This document shows, piece after piece, positions 50,266 to 59,735 of a DNA stretch of 64,000 nt. The notes below the pieces were generated by a model that did not search any database, had not been told where the DNA came from, and saw only the letters and a program-made list of their open reading frames with translations. The position numbers and the translations under genes were made by a program. Origin of the DNA: Mesobacillus boroniphilus. GTDB taxonomy: Bacteria > Bacillota > Bacilli > Bacillales > Cytobacillaceae. Positions within the stretch are counted from its first letter, which is position 1, and every line of letters begins with the position of its first letter. The stretch covers positions 620,001 through 684,000 of the forward strand of contig NZ_QTKX01000003.1 in assembly GCF_018424685.1 (NCBI RefSeq), read 5' to 3'.

Positions 50266-50307
50266 AAGAAGATTTCTATTTTTAAAAGCGGAAGGGGAAA
50301 TGTCGGT

Positions 50308-51927
50308 ATGATGAATGTTCCATTGACAGTAGGATCGCTATTGGAAAGAGCGGAAAAGTTTTTCCCGAAAAAGCAGGTGGTGTCCAGGACACTATCAGGT
50401 ATTCACCGGTTCACTTACAAGGAGATTGGCGAGCGGACCCGCAGGCTTGCCAGTGCGCTTGAAAAGCTGGGTGTGGAAAAGGGGGACAGGGTCGGCACCT
50501 TTGCCTGGAATCACCATCGCCATCTTGAAGTCTACTTCGCCGCTCCGGGGATGGGGGCAGTGCTTCATACAATTAACATCCGACTGTCACCAGAACATGT
50601 CTCTTACATTATCAATCATGCAGAAGATAAGGTGTTGCTTGTCGATGAAGACCTGGTGCCGCTGATTGAGCGGAGCAAGGATCAATTTAAAACGGTAGAG
50701 GCATACATCATCATGACCGACAAGGATGAACTGCCGGAAACAACATTGGAGCCAGTCTATTCCTATGAGGAACTTCTTCGCGAGGGTAGTCCGGAATTTG
50801 AATTCGTGAAAGATCTAGATGAAAATGATCCAGCTGGGATGTGCTACACATCGGCAACAACTGGGAATCCGAAGGGCGTTGTTTATTCTCACAGAGGCAT
50901 CGTTCTCCATAGCTTCGCTTTCGGGTTGGCGGATACGGCAGCACTTTCTGAAACCGATGTCGTCCTGCCTGTGGTCCCAATGTTCCATGCCAATGCATGG
51001 GGTCTGCCATTCGCAGCGACATGGTTCGGCTCGACTCAGGTGCTGCCTGGACCACTGTTCACGCCTAAGCTGCTAGCTGATCTTATCGAACAGGAAAAAG
51101 TCACCTTCACCGCAGGAGTGCCGACGATTTGGCTTGGCTTGCTGAATGAGCTTGAAAAAGGAAGCTATGATACCTCTTCACTAAGATCGATTGTCTGTGG
51201 TGGTTCTGCTGCGCCGCGAGGCATGATCAAAGCGTTTGAAACAAAATACAAAATTCCATTCCTGCACGCATACGGCATGACCGAGACCACTCCGCTGGCA
51301 ACGGTATCACGTCTGAAGAGCTACCAGGTAGGATTGGAAGAAGATGAAATTTTAGACATCCGCTCTAAGCAAGGACTCCTTGTCCCAGGACTAGAAATGA
51401 AAGTCATCGGCGGAAATGGTGAAGTGAAGTGGGATGGCGAGGAAATGGGAGAACTATTATTGCGGGGCCCGTGGATTGCGGATGAATATTACAAGGATGA
51501 ACGTTCGGCAGATGCATTCCGCGATGGCTGGCTGTACACTGGGGATGTGGCCACTGTTGATGAAGAAGGCGTCATCAAGCTGGTCGACCGTACGAAGGAC
51601 TTGATTAAGAGCGGCGGAGAATGGATCTCATCGGTCGATCTTGAGAACGCCCTGATGGCTCATGAGGCTGTATTCGAGGCGAGTGTCGTTGCCGTTCCAC
51701 ACCAGCAATGGCAGGAACGTCCGATTGCTTGCGTCGTACTGAAGGAACAATATAGAGGCAAGGTCGACAAGCAGGAAATACTAGAATTTATCGCCCCGCA
51801 GTTCGCCAAGTGGTGGCTGCCGGATGATGTTGTATTCATGGAAGAGATCCCTAAGACCTCAGTAGGGAAGTTCCTGAAACGCGCTCTAAGGGACCAGTTG
51901 AAGGATCATCTGGTGCAGAACTCATGA
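50308..51927 (+). CDS. Acyl-CoA synthetase (AMP-forming), third of three (AlkK-like)
   Basis: 539 residues. Similar to medium/long-chain ligases of the AlkK type. The usual YTSGTTG motif reads [11 protein letters not shown], with Ala instead of Gly; the other motifs ([29 protein letters not shown]) are intact. GGAAGGGG precedes two adjacent ATGs. Last gene of the sigma-54 operon; a strong terminator follows. Confidence 0.92.
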   Translation: MMNVPLTVGSLLERAEKFFPKKQVVSRTLSGIHRFTYKEIGERTRRLASALEKLGVEKGDRVGTFAWNHHRHLEVYFAAPGMGAVLHTINIRLSPEHVSYIINHAEDKVLLVDEDLVPLIERSKDQFKTVEAYIIMTDKDELPETTLEPVYSYEELLREGSPEFEFVKDLDENDPAGMCYTSATTGNPKGVVYSHRGIVLHSFAFGLADTAALSETDVVLPVVPMFHANAWGLPFAATWFGSTQVLPGPLFTPKLLADLIEQEKVTFTAGVPTIWLGLLNELEKGSYDTSSLRSIVCGGSAAPRGMIKAFETKYKIPFLHAYGMTETTPLATVSRLKSYQVGLEEDEILDIRSKQGLLVPGLEMKVIGGNGEVKWDGEEMGELLLRGPWIADEYYKDERSADAFRDGWLYTGDVATVDEEGVIKLVDRTKDLIKSGGEWISSVDLENALMAHEAVFEASVVAVPHQQWQERPIACVVLKEQYRGKVDKQEILEFIAPQFAKWWLPDDVVFMEEIPKTSVGKFLKRALRDQLKDHLVQNS

Positions 51928-51939
51928 AAAAATATATTT

Positions 51940-51976
51940 AAAGCAGCATCGTCTTAATAGGCGATGCTGCTTTTTT
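51940..51976 (+). terminator. Terminator of the acyl-CoA operon
   Basis: Stem AAAGCAGCATCG / CGATGCTGCTTT with a T-run. Confidence 0.9.
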
Positions 51977-52141
51977 AGTTGTAAAATTGCTAAGGATTTT
52001 TATAACACAATTTAACGACCAAAAGGCAAAATAAAATTATTCTCTTTCAATTCAAAAAATTCACCAAAAGAGGTATGATAGTAGATATAAAATTCGAAAG
52101 TCGAAATAGTTATAGGTCGCTTCAACGGAGGTCTTATCTTC

Positions 52142-53866
52142 ATGAGTATATTTTCATTTGTAAAACCATATCGCATCCCGATTGCGGCTGCGCTGAGCTT
52201 GATGCTCGTCGAACTTGCGGTTGAACTTGTGCAGCCGCTCTTGATGGCTAAAATCATCGATGATGGAATTATCGCCAGGGACCTGGATACTGTCATTAAA
52301 TGGGGCGGGGTCATGCTGGGGATTTCATTCCTTGCTTTTGCATCCGGAATCACAAATTCATTTATTGCTGCCCATGCAGGCCAAAGTTTTGGCTACGATT
52401 TGCGGGAGAAGCTTTTCGCCAAGGTCCAGGCTTTTTCCTTTACAAACTTCAGTAACTTTCCTTCCTCTTCTTTGATCACGAGGATTACCAATGACGTGAC
52501 ACAGCTGCAAAATACCTTTTTTATGAGTCTGAGGATTGCGATGCGCGCTCCATTGTTGGTCATTGGCGGAATCGTTATGGCTATGTTTGTTCATGTGAAA
52601 TTGTCGCTTGCATTTGTCGTTATTATCCCGCCTCTTTTGATTTTCCTGATATGGATTATGACTAAGGCGGCAGGCTTGTTTAAAAGTGTGCAAAAGCGCC
52701 TCGACAAAGTGAACGGTGTCATGAGGGAAAACCTTGTCGGTATGAGGCTTATCAAGGCATTTGCCAGAGGTGGCTATGAAGGTACAAGATTTGAAAATGC
52801 GAACAATAATCTCAAGGATAAAACCGTGTTTGCTTTAAGGGTCACCGAGGTAACGATACCAGTCCTCCTGCTTTTCATGAATCTGAGTGTCATCGCTGTC
52901 CTTTGGTTCGGAAAAATAGAAGTCCAAACTGGAGCTGTCTCGGTCGGTGATGTGGTTGCGATTGTCAATTATGCAGCCAGAATCACCACTGCATTTTCGA
53001 TGTTTTCATGGATTATCATGGTATTCTCCCGTGCCCGGGCGTCTGCTGAGCGTGTGACTGATGTGCTGAATGAGGAAATCGATCTGGAAGATACAATAGA
53101 AAGCAGTAAAGAGTATGGGATTACTAAAGGGGAAATTGAATTTGACAATGTATCATTTCAGTTTCCGAACACCAATATCCCAATCCTCCAAAATCTATCC
53201 TTCTCCATTGCGCCTGGTGAAACCGTGGCTGTACTTGGGGCTACTGGTGCCGGGAAAACATCGATGTTCCAGCTTATTCCCCGGTTATATGATGTAACCA
53301 GAGGGGAAATCCGCATCGACGGACGAAGCATCAAGGACTTTAAACTGAAAAGTCTCAGAGAAGGGATTGGCTACGTCCCCCAGGAGGCTTTACTGTTCAC
53401 AGGTTCTATCAAGGAAAATCTGGCATGGGGTAAAGAGAATGCGACCTATGAGGAAATGGTTAAGGCCGCATCTCATGCCCAAATCCATGAAACGATCAAA
53501 AAACTTCCAGATCGGTATGATACACTTCTGGGGCAAAAAGGCGTCAATTTGTCTGGCGGTCAGAAACAGCGACTATCCATTGCGAGGGCTCTAATCAAAA
53601 ATCCAAGAATCCTGTTGCTAGATGACAGCACAAGTGCGCTTGATTTAAAAACGGAAGCAAAGCTGTTAGATTCGATAAGCAAATATAAATGCACAACAGT
53701 CATCATTACCCAAAAAATAAGCACTGCTAAGGAAGCAGATAAAATCCTGTTGCTTGAAGATGGTTCCTTAATTGGGTCCGGAGACCATGAGTACCTGTTG
53801 AAGCATTCTTCCCTTTATCAGGCTATTTACGAATCCCAATTCGGGGAGGTGAAGGCAGAGTGTTAA
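52142..53866 (+). CDS. ABC exporter half-transporter, degenerate-site subunit (YfiB-like)
   Basis: 574 residues: six-helix exporter membrane domain (about 1-300) plus one ATPase domain. Walker A GATGAGKTS near 366, canonical LSGGQKQRL near 470, but Walker B ends LLDDSTSALD (Asp in place of the catalytic Glu) and the switch position has VIITQK (Gln in place of His). Its own ATP site is thus non-catalytic, typical of one half of a heterodimeric exporter such as YfiBC or BmrCD. It overlaps the next gene by seven bases. Confidence 0.92.
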   Translation: MSIFSFVKPYRIPIAAALSLMLVELAVELVQPLLMAKIIDDGIIARDLDTVIKWGGVMLGISFLAFASGITNSFIAAHAGQSFGYDLREKLFAKVQAFSFTNFSNFPSSSLITRITNDVTQLQNTFFMSLRIAMRAPLLVIGGIVMAMFVHVKLSLAFVVIIPPLLIFLIWIMTKAAGLFKSVQKRLDKVNGVMRENLVGMRLIKAFARGGYEGTRFENANNNLKDKTVFALRVTEVTIPVLLLFMNLSVIAVLWFGKIEVQTGAVSVGDVVAIVNYAARITTAFSMFSWIIMVFSRARASAERVTDVLNEEIDLEDTIESSKEYGITKGEIEFDNVSFQFPNTNIPILQNLSFSIAPGETVAVLGATGAGKTSMFQLIPRLYDVTRGEIRIDGRSIKDFKLKSLREGIGYVPQEALLFTGSIKENLAWGKENATYEEMVKAASHAQIHETIKKLPDRYDTLLGQKGVNLSGGQKQRLSIARALIKNPRILLLDDSTSALDLKTEAKLLDSISKYKCTTVIITQKISTAKEADKILLLEDGSLIGSGDHEYLLKHSSLYQAIYESQFGEVKAEC

Positions 53867-55662
53867 AAAAGCAAAAAGAAAGGAAAACAGACCAAAAAGG
53901 AAATAATACTGCGAGGGGAATTGTACCGACGGTTAAGAGAATTTGGTCATACCTTGCAGACCAGCGGCGCCTGCTGATCCTTGTTCTATTAATGGTTGTG
54001 GCGAGTTCTGCCTTTGGCTTATTAGGACCATTCCTGATTGGATGGGGAATTGACGAGTATTTTGCAACAGAGTCCACTGATGGATTCATCTGGCTGTTAG
54101 TTGGTCTTGGTGTTGTGTATGGGATGCACTCCATCTCCTTATGGCTCCAGAGCTACTGGATGATCGGGATTGCCCAAAAGACAGTCTATACAATGAGGAA
54201 ACAGCTTTTCACCCATTTCCATAAGCTGTCGATTGATTTCTTCAACAAACGTCAGCATGGTGAATTGATGAGCAGGGTAACCAATGATATTGAGAATGTC
54301 AGCGTAACACTGAATTCTTCAGTTATCCAAATTTTTTCTAGCGTGCTTACCCTGGTAGGAACTCTCGTCGTCATGATTTGGCTGAGCCCCTTGCTCACCC
54401 TGGTCACGATGATCATTGTGCCGCTGATGTTCATGGGGATGAAGTGGATAACGAGCCGGACAGGGAGGCTGTATAAAGAACAGCAGCGCCGGCTTGGAGA
54501 AATGAATGGGTATATTGAAGAAACGATATCTGGCCAGAAGATCATTAAATCCTTCTCACAGGAAACGAAAGTTATTGAAGAATTCCGTAAAAAAAATAAG
54601 CAGTTGAAGGAGTCCGGTTATTGGGCTCAGACCTTTACGGGTTTCATTCCGAAACTAATGAATATGCTCAATAACCTGAGCTTCACCATTGTGGCTGCAG
54701 TTGGCGGTTACTTTGCTCTTAGAGGGTACGTATCGATTGGGACAATCGTTATTTTTACTGAATACTCCAGGCAGTTCACAAGACCGCTGAATGACCTGTC
54801 GAACCAGTTTAATACATTGCTTTCTGCAGTAGCAGGGGCTGACAGGGTTTTTGATATCATTGATACGGAAGAAGAGGCGGTCGATGAGAAAGAAGCCGCC
54901 CCCCTTCATAACATCAAGGGTAAGATAGAGTTCAAGGATGTTTCTTTTTCATATGAAAAAGGCGGTGATACAGTATCTGATTTGAAATTCAAGGCTGAAC
55001 CTGGCCAGAGTGTTGCTTTGGTTGGACCTACAGGCGCCGGAAAGTCCACGATCATCAACTTGATTTCACGATTTTATGAACCAGATGAAGGCTTGATTTT
55101 AATTGACGGATATGACAGTAAAAAAATCACTCGTGAAAGCTTGCGTACACAAATGGGATTTGTCCTCCAGGATTCATTCCTTTTCCAGGGCAGCATAAGA
55201 GAAAATATCCGTTACGGCAGACTGGACGCAACAGATGAGGAAGTAGAGCAGGCTGCAAAGGCAGCGAATGCCCATTCCTTTATCCAACGGTTGCCAGTAG
55301 GGTACGATACCGTGTTGAGCCAGGATGATGCCGGCATCAGCCAGGGGCAAAAACAGCTGTTGTCCATCGCGAGAGCCATCCTGGCTGACCCATCAATTTT
55401 GATTCTCGATGAAGCAACAAGCAGTATTGATACGATTACAGAGCTTAAAATCCAGGAAGCACTCCAGCATCTGCTGAAGGGAAGAACAAGCTTCATCATC
55501 GCCCATCGGTTGAATACGATTAAAAGCGCAGACCAGATTATCGTCATTGAAAATGGCCAAATCATTGAAAAAGGCAGCCATGACGAACTGTTGGTACAAG
55601 AAGGTTTTTATCATAATCTTTATACGAGCCAGTTGGAAAAGAAAATGTTAATGAATTATTAG
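53860..55662 (+). CDS. ABC exporter half-transporter, catalytic-site subunit (YfiC-like)
   Basis: 600 residues: membrane domain (about 25-330) with a six-helix exporter fold, then ATPase. Walker A GPTGAGKST near 388, Walker B LILDEATSSID with the catalytic Glu, and switch His in IIAHRLNT are intact; the signature is ISQGQKQ instead of LSGGQ. Together with its partner this gives one full and one degenerate ATP site. Start GTG at 53860 overlaps the partner's stop; GGGGAGGTG is the ribosome site. The pair probably exports lipophilic drugs or lipids. Confidence 0.93.
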   Translation: MLKKQKERKTDQKGNNTARGIVPTVKRIWSYLADQRRLLILVLLMVVASSAFGLLGPFLIGWGIDEYFATESTDGFIWLLVGLGVVYGMHSISLWLQSYWMIGIAQKTVYTMRKQLFTHFHKLSIDFFNKRQHGELMSRVTNDIENVSVTLNSSVIQIFSSVLTLVGTLVVMIWLSPLLTLVTMIIVPLMFMGMKWITSRTGRLYKEQQRRLGEMNGYIEETISGQKIIKSFSQETKVIEEFRKKNKQLKESGYWAQTFTGFIPKLMNMLNNLSFTIVAAVGGYFALRGYVSIGTIVIFTEYSRQFTRPLNDLSNQFNTLLSAVAGADRVFDIIDTEEEAVDEKEAAPLHNIKGKIEFKDVSFSYEKGGDTVSDLKFKAEPGQSVALVGPTGAGKSTIINLISRFYEPDEGLILIDGYDSKKITRESLRTQMGFVLQDSFLFQGSIRENIRYGRLDATDEEVEQAAKAANAHSFIQRLPVGYDTVLSQDDAGISQGQKQLLSIARAILADPSILILDEATSSIDTITELKIQEALQHLLKGRTSFIIAHRLNTIKSADQIIVIENGQIIEKGSHDELLVQEGFYHNLYTSQLEKKMLMNY

Positions 55663-55663
55663 G

Positions 55664-55689
55664 GAGCCTCAGGGCTTCCTTTTTTTTCT
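55664..55689 (+). terminator. Terminator of the ABC exporter operon
   Basis: Stem GGAGCC / GGCTTCC (one bulge) with seven T residues, directly behind the stop. Confidence 0.75.
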
Positions 55690-55871
55690 GGAAAAAGCGG
55701 AGCGATGCATGGAGACAATCTTCCCTGTAAAATATGACAAATTTCCCGGGGAATAGAGGATTCATGAAAAGTTTGTCGTATTCCTTAAAGGAGAAAGCGA
55801 ACCACTTGAACAGAGGCATTCTCTGCGCAAGAAAAGTGTATTTTAAAACCTCTTCGAATGGAGAAGATAAA

Positions 55872-57167
55872 ATGCTCATCGAGAAGCTTTTATTAAATGT
55901 ATTAATTATCCTTCTGCCAATCTTTATTCATAGTGTACTTTTTGATAATAAAAGGGTTGGGAAATCTCCTTACTTGTGCGGTGTCCTCCAAAGTATTGCT
56001 GTGTTTCTGTCTCTAGTGTTTTCATTTGAGGAAGGCGGTTTGTATTGGGATCTTCGTTATGTTCCATTGGTATTGGCCTTTCTATATGGTGGACCGATAG
56101 CGGGTGCTATGGTCTTGTTCTCCTATCTGGCAACGAGGACATTTATGGGCGGGGATCTTCTGCTTGGGTATGCCAGCGGTTTTCTGGCAGCGCTTATTCC
56201 ATTCATATTCATGAAGAAATTTTGGACCTTCGATGCAAAGAAGAGAATTAGGACAGCAGTTCTAGTTGGTTTATGGCCTTCACTTTCAATGCTGCTGATT
56301 CTTGTGGCCAATATTTTCATAAATGATGCAACAGCTGAAGATACAAATCAAATTATGATGAATGTAGCGATTTTTGGCTTAATACAGATTTTCGCCGTAT
56401 GGGTTGCTGCGATTCTGAATGAGTCCTTGGTTGAGAAGGATCTAATGAGAAAAGAAATCCTGCGCGCAGAAAAACTGAATACACTGGGTGAACTAGCTGC
56501 ATCAATCGCCCACGAAATCCGGAATCCGTTAACAGTGGTAAAAGGATTCCTGCAAATGATGCATAAGCAAGAAAAAGGGGATAATTATTATTATTTGAGC
56601 CTCGTCCTGGCCGAACTTGGCAGGGCGGAATCAATCATAAATGATTATTTAAATTTCGCAAAGCCCCAATTTGAAAAAAAGGAGGATGCTGAGCTGGCAG
56701 AAATCATCGCTGATGTCACATTGCTTTTAGAGGCTTTAGCTGCAAAGGAAGGGGTCCAGGTGAATGTTCAGCTCGAATGGGGGATATGTGTAAAAACGGA
56801 TCGGAACCAGCTGAAACAAGCTCTTGTGAATATTATAAAGAACGCGATCGAGGCTACGGATGATGGCGGGGAAGTCAACATCAGCCAGGCTTCAGCAGGT
56901 AATGAATCATATGTAGTGATTTCGGATACGGGAAAAGGAATGGATAGTGCGCAAATCGCCAGACTTGGTACATTATTTTATACAACTAAAGACAAAGGTA
57001 CAGGGCTTGGAACCTCTGTTTCGATAAAAATCATTGAGGCTATGGGCGGAGCTATTTCATTCAAGAGCGAAAGAGGAGTGGGGACAGAGGTCACTATAAT
57101 CCTGCCGACGTTCAAGAAGGAACGAGCTGAAAAACCTGATCAGGACCAGATGAATGACGCAATTTAA
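55872..57167 (+). CDS. Membrane sensor histidine kinase, KinB-like
   Basis: 431 residues. Five to six membrane helices (about 5-180) of the 5TM-LYT-like type, then the HisKA domain with SIAHEIRNPLT (phosphorylated His near 214) and an ATPase domain with NIIKNAIEA, DTGKGM and GTGLGTS boxes. Length and layout match sporulation kinase KinB (428 residues in B. subtilis). No response regulator is adjacent, as usual for kinases of the Spo0F phosphorelay. An upstream in-frame ATG at 55734 lacks a ribosome site; GGAGAAG supports 55872. Confidence 0.88.
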   Translation: MLIEKLLLNVLIILLPIFIHSVLFDNKRVGKSPYLCGVLQSIAVFLSLVFSFEEGGLYWDLRYVPLVLAFLYGGPIAGAMVLFSYLATRTFMGGDLLLGYASGFLAALIPFIFMKKFWTFDAKKRIRTAVLVGLWPSLSMLLILVANIFINDATAEDTNQIMMNVAIFGLIQIFAVWVAAILNESLVEKDLMRKEILRAEKLNTLGELAASIAHEIRNPLTVVKGFLQMMHKQEKGDNYYYLSLVLAELGRAESIINDYLNFAKPQFEKKEDAELAEIIADVTLLLEALAAKEGVQVNVQLEWGICVKTDRNQLKQALVNIIKNAIEATDDGGEVNISQASAGNESYVVISDTGKGMDSAQIARLGTLFYTTKDKGTGLGTSVSIKIIEAMGGAISFKSERGVGTEVTIILPTFKKERAEKPDQDQMNDAI

Positions 57168-57198
57168 AAGTAGTTTTCCGGAAATAAACACGCATTAG

Positions 57199-57229
57199 AA
57201 AAAGCGAACCGGAATTCGGTTCGCTTTTA
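57199..57229. terminator. Terminator of the kinase gene
   Basis: Stem AAAAAGCGAACC / GGTTCGCTTTTA with a palindromic centre. The remaining 57230-57529 bases hold only a small GC hairpin (GGCTCCGAAGCC) and no gene I can support. Confidence 0.85.
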
Positions 57230-57529
57230 AGTAACTTGCTACTCCACAAGATTTATAAAAATCATCCATTATAAACTTTTTGCCGCGGTACAAAATTCCA
57301 CTTGACCATTTTTTAACCTAAACGACACAAGCCCTACCTCTCTTGTATCCTTACGGCTCCGAAGCCGATCCAGTGTGAATAAGTTGTTACCTAAAAATAA
57401 AAGCAGAACGCCATTAATTGTTTACATAATAATTTGTTGTGTTTCAAGTTACTTCTTTTTTGGCGAAGCTTTATTATTATATGTTATTTTCCAGCAGATG
57501 TCAATCGTTTTTACAAATTGTTAAAATCC

Positions 57530-57781
57530 TTACTGCTTACGCAGATTTTCTTGTGCCATTTTAACGAGTTCACGAACCATGTTTCCTCCCAGTCTGCCTC
57601 CAACTTTACCAGCTTCCCGTGTTGAAATGTTTCCGTTATAACCCTTGTTTAAGGGAACGCCAATCTCTTTGGCTGTCTCGTATTTGGCGTCCTCCGCTTT
57701 CATTGTTCCCGCAACCTGCGCCTTCAAGTCATCCAATGCCATTCTAGCTTCAGGTACAAGTATTTTATTCCTTCTTGCCAT
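57530..57781 (-). CDS. Alpha/beta-type small acid-soluble spore protein
   Basis: 83 residues. Carries the two conserved blocks of the family: YETAKEIGVPL, with the Glu-Ile bond cut by the GPR protease at germination, and NGNISTREAGKVGGRLGGNMVR, the DNA-binding region. It coats and protects spore DNA. ATG at 57781 follows GGAGGG. Expression should depend on sigma-G in the forespore, though I could not identify the promoter with confidence. Confidence 0.93.
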   Translation of the reverse strand: MARRNKILVPEARMALDDLKAQVAGTMKAEDAKYETAKEIGVPLNKGYNGNISTREAGKVGGRLGGNMVRELVKMAQENLRKQ

Positions 57782-57974
57782 CAATGATCCCTCCGTATTG
57801 TTAAAATGCAGCTTCCAATTAAAATTAGTATTTGATTTATTAATGTAAATTATTTGGCCCTGACATAATGAATAATGGTTTGGAGCATTTGGAAAAAGGG
57901 TAATATTAATAGCGATTATTTATCACCATACTTACCAACAAGAAAAAACACTATTTTTCGAGTGCTCCACAGAC

Positions 57975-58068
57975 TTATCCACATTATCCACAAAAAAGGC
58001 TTGGAAAAATTGTATGATAAAAATCCAATAATAGTAAGCGATATGAGGAGTTATTAACATTGTCCACA
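57975..58068 (+). promoter_or_regulatory. DnaA-box cluster
   Basis: Two perfect TTATCCACA boxes touch end to end (57975-57983 and 57984-57992) and a variant TTGTCCACA follows at 58060-58068. All point the same way in an AT-rich 496-base intergenic gap. They could bind DnaA as a titration or regulatory site. No dnaA, dnaN or other origin gene is nearby, so an origin is unlikely. Nothing else in 57782-58226 is supported. Confidence 0.6.
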
Positions 58069-58226
58069 CTTATGTTGATAACTGTGAGTCATATTTATTT
58101 TTGAACAATTCGTGAAAGCCATTGAGTAAGTTGGGGGGAGAGTGTATAGTAAAGATATCAAAAGTTAGTGAAAACATTCACAATATAAATCCCGATGCTA
58201 ACTGTTGATATATTCCCCTTCCCTTT

Positions 58227-58269
58227 AAAAGAGAAAGCAGAATCCTGTATGGATTCTGCTTTCTCTTTT
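58227..58269. terminator. Long perfect terminator hairpin
   Basis: Arms of 19 bases, AAAAGAGAAAGCAGAATCC and its complement, around a five-base loop; works for the minus-strand yfhD gene. Confidence 0.88.
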
Positions 58270-58277
58270 ATTTAGGG

Positions 58278-58460
58278 TTATTTTCGGTTTTTTGCTCGTC
58301 CATCTGCTGCCCTTGATCGTGCCAGCGCTTCAAGATCAGCCTGATCGGCAAGCTCGCGGTTGAATTCCACGTCGATTCCATCAGATTTCATATTTTTAGG
58401 AACCTGAGGAAGCGAAGCTTTGTTACGGTCACGTGTTTTATGTCCATGCGAACGACCCAT
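58278..58460 (-). CDS. yfhD: YfhD-family small protein
   Basis: 60 residues, very hydrophilic; opening MGRSHGHKTRDRNK and LPQVPKNMKSDGIDVEF match the Bacillus YfhD family. Function is unknown. Position next to yfhE and yfhF repeats the B. subtilis order, which supports the name. AAAGGGG precedes the ATG. Confidence 0.88.
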   Translation of the reverse strand: MGRSHGHKTRDRNKASLPQVPKNMKSDGIDVEFNRELADQADLEALARSRAADGRAKNRK

Positions 58461-58482
58461 TCGAAAAAACCCCTTTCAGGAT

Positions 58483-58516
58483 AAAAGTACGGAAATATAA
58501 TCATTTCCGTACTTTT
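58483..58516. terminator. Hairpin between yfhE and yfhD
   Basis: Arms AAAAGTACGGAAAT / ATTTCCGTACTTTT; it probably separates the two minus-strand messages. Confidence 0.8.
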
Positions 58517-58548
58517 ATGTTCCGCAATAAAGAGATGATTAATGCTAA

Positions 58549-58668
58549 TTATCTCTTTCCATTTGTATAACCGGCAGCTCTGTCGGCCTTCTTGAATTCA
58601 TGGCTGTATGTAACTTCCTGCATGCTTGATAAATTGCTTTTCATCTTATCGCGTTTCTTCTTTTCCAT
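58549..58668 (-). CDS. yfhE: YfhE-family small protein
   Basis: 39 residues, basic and hydrophilic, with a central MQEVTYSHEFKKADRAAGY block typical of YfhE of Bacillus. Function unknown. AAAGGGTGG sits 8-9 bases before the ATG. It is shorter than usual gene-finder limits, but the match and gene order make it real. Confidence 0.85.
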   Translation of the reverse strand: MEKKKRDKMKSNLSSMQEVTYSHEFKKADRAAGYTNGKR

Positions 58669-58735
58669 TGGTTGTCCACCCTTTCAAAGTGATATACATT
58701 ACCAGTATTTCCTTGTTGAAAGGGATTAAACAGCT

Positions 58736-59635
58736 TTATTTGCCGAAAATTTCTTTGAGAGCCTCAAAAAGTTCAGGATACCTGAATGCAAAACCTGCGT
58801 TGAGGAGTTTTTCTGGAATCGCACGTTGCCCTTCCAATACAAGAATGCTCATTTCTCCCAGCAGTATTTTTAGCGCAAATGAAGGCACAGGCATCCAATG
58901 AGGACGATTAATGACCCGGGACAAGGTTTCTCCGAATTGCTCCATCTTGACCGGGTAGGGGGCTGTGAAATTAACAGGGCCGATCACTTTAGTATTTTCG
59001 ATTGCGAAAATGATTCCTCGTACCACATCCTCTATATGAATCCATGAAAGCCATTGCTTACCGGAACCAATTTTTCCTCCAGCAAAAAATTTATAGGGAA
59101 GGACCATCCTCGGCAGGGCACCAGCAGTGTTATCAAGTATGACGCCAAAGCGGCAAAGTACAGGTCGAACTCCTATTTCATGAACCTGGGCGGCTGAAGC
59201 CTCCCATTGATCGACTGTGTCGGCTAGGAAGTCGCTGCCTTTATTTGATTGTTCTGTAAACTCTTTGCTTAAAGATGTGCCATAATACCCTACAGCACTT
59301 GCATTAACTAAAACAGAAGGCTTTATCGGCATTATTTCAATTATTCTTTTGACCTCAGCAGTTGCCTGCAATCGGCTATCAATAATTTTCTGTTTATACT
59401 CATCCGTCCATTTGCTATTGATCGTCGCGCCAGCAAGATTGACAATAGCATCTATGCCTTCGACTTCCTTTTCAGGTCTGTCTCCAGGGTTGAGCCATTG
59501 GATATACTTAGGGTTACTGCTTTGTGATCCATCTGAATTCCGAGTTAATATATATACTTGGTGGCCTGCCTGTATCAAATGACGGCTTAGGACCTTGCCA
59601 ACAAGTCCTGTTCCTCCAGTTATCGCTATCTTCAT
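58736..59635 (-). CDS. yfhF: TIGR01777-type NAD-dependent epimerase-like protein (YfhF)
   Basis: 299 residues of the extended short-chain dehydrogenase family. The nucleotide motif TGGTGLVGK at 6-14, NLAGATINSKW near 70 and YYGTSLSKEF with the active Tyr are visible. The DUF1731-type C-terminus (NRPHWMPVPSFALKILLGEM) is the YfhF/SulA mark. In E. coli the homologue is called a cell-division inhibitor, but the reaction is unknown. Two ATGs follow AGGAGG; the second (59635) has better spacing. Divergent from recX. Confidence 0.9.
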   Translation of the reverse strand: MKIAITGGTGLVGKVLSRHLIQAGHQVYILTRNSDGSQSSNPKYIQWLNPGDRPEKEVEGIDAIVNLAGATINSKWTDEYKQKIIDSRLQATAEVKRIIEIMPIKPSVLVNASAVGYYGTSLSKEFTEQSNKGSDFLADTVDQWEASAAQVHEIGVRPVLCRFGVILDNTAGALPRMVLPYKFFAGGKIGSGKQWLSWIHIEDVVRGIIFAIENTKVIGPVNFTAPYPVKMEQFGETLSRVINRPHWMPVPSFALKILLGEMSILVLEGQRAIPEKLLNAGFAFRYPELFEALKEIFGK

Positions 59636-59735
59636 CATAATCCTCCTCAAGAAATCCTCATATTAATATAGTACTTCTTTTAATATGATAAACCTCCTTT
59701 GAATGTGTTAAAGTTTCATTAGAGGTGAAAATCAC

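Noticed and set aside
57875-58057. 60-residue open frame across the DnaA boxes
   Set aside because: No ribosome site, no recognisable features and very AT-rich; treated as chance.
57975-58068. DnaA boxes as a chromosomal or plasmid origin
   Set aside because: Only three boxes, and no dnaA, dnaN or rep gene nearby; spore and yfh genes show ordinary chromosome.
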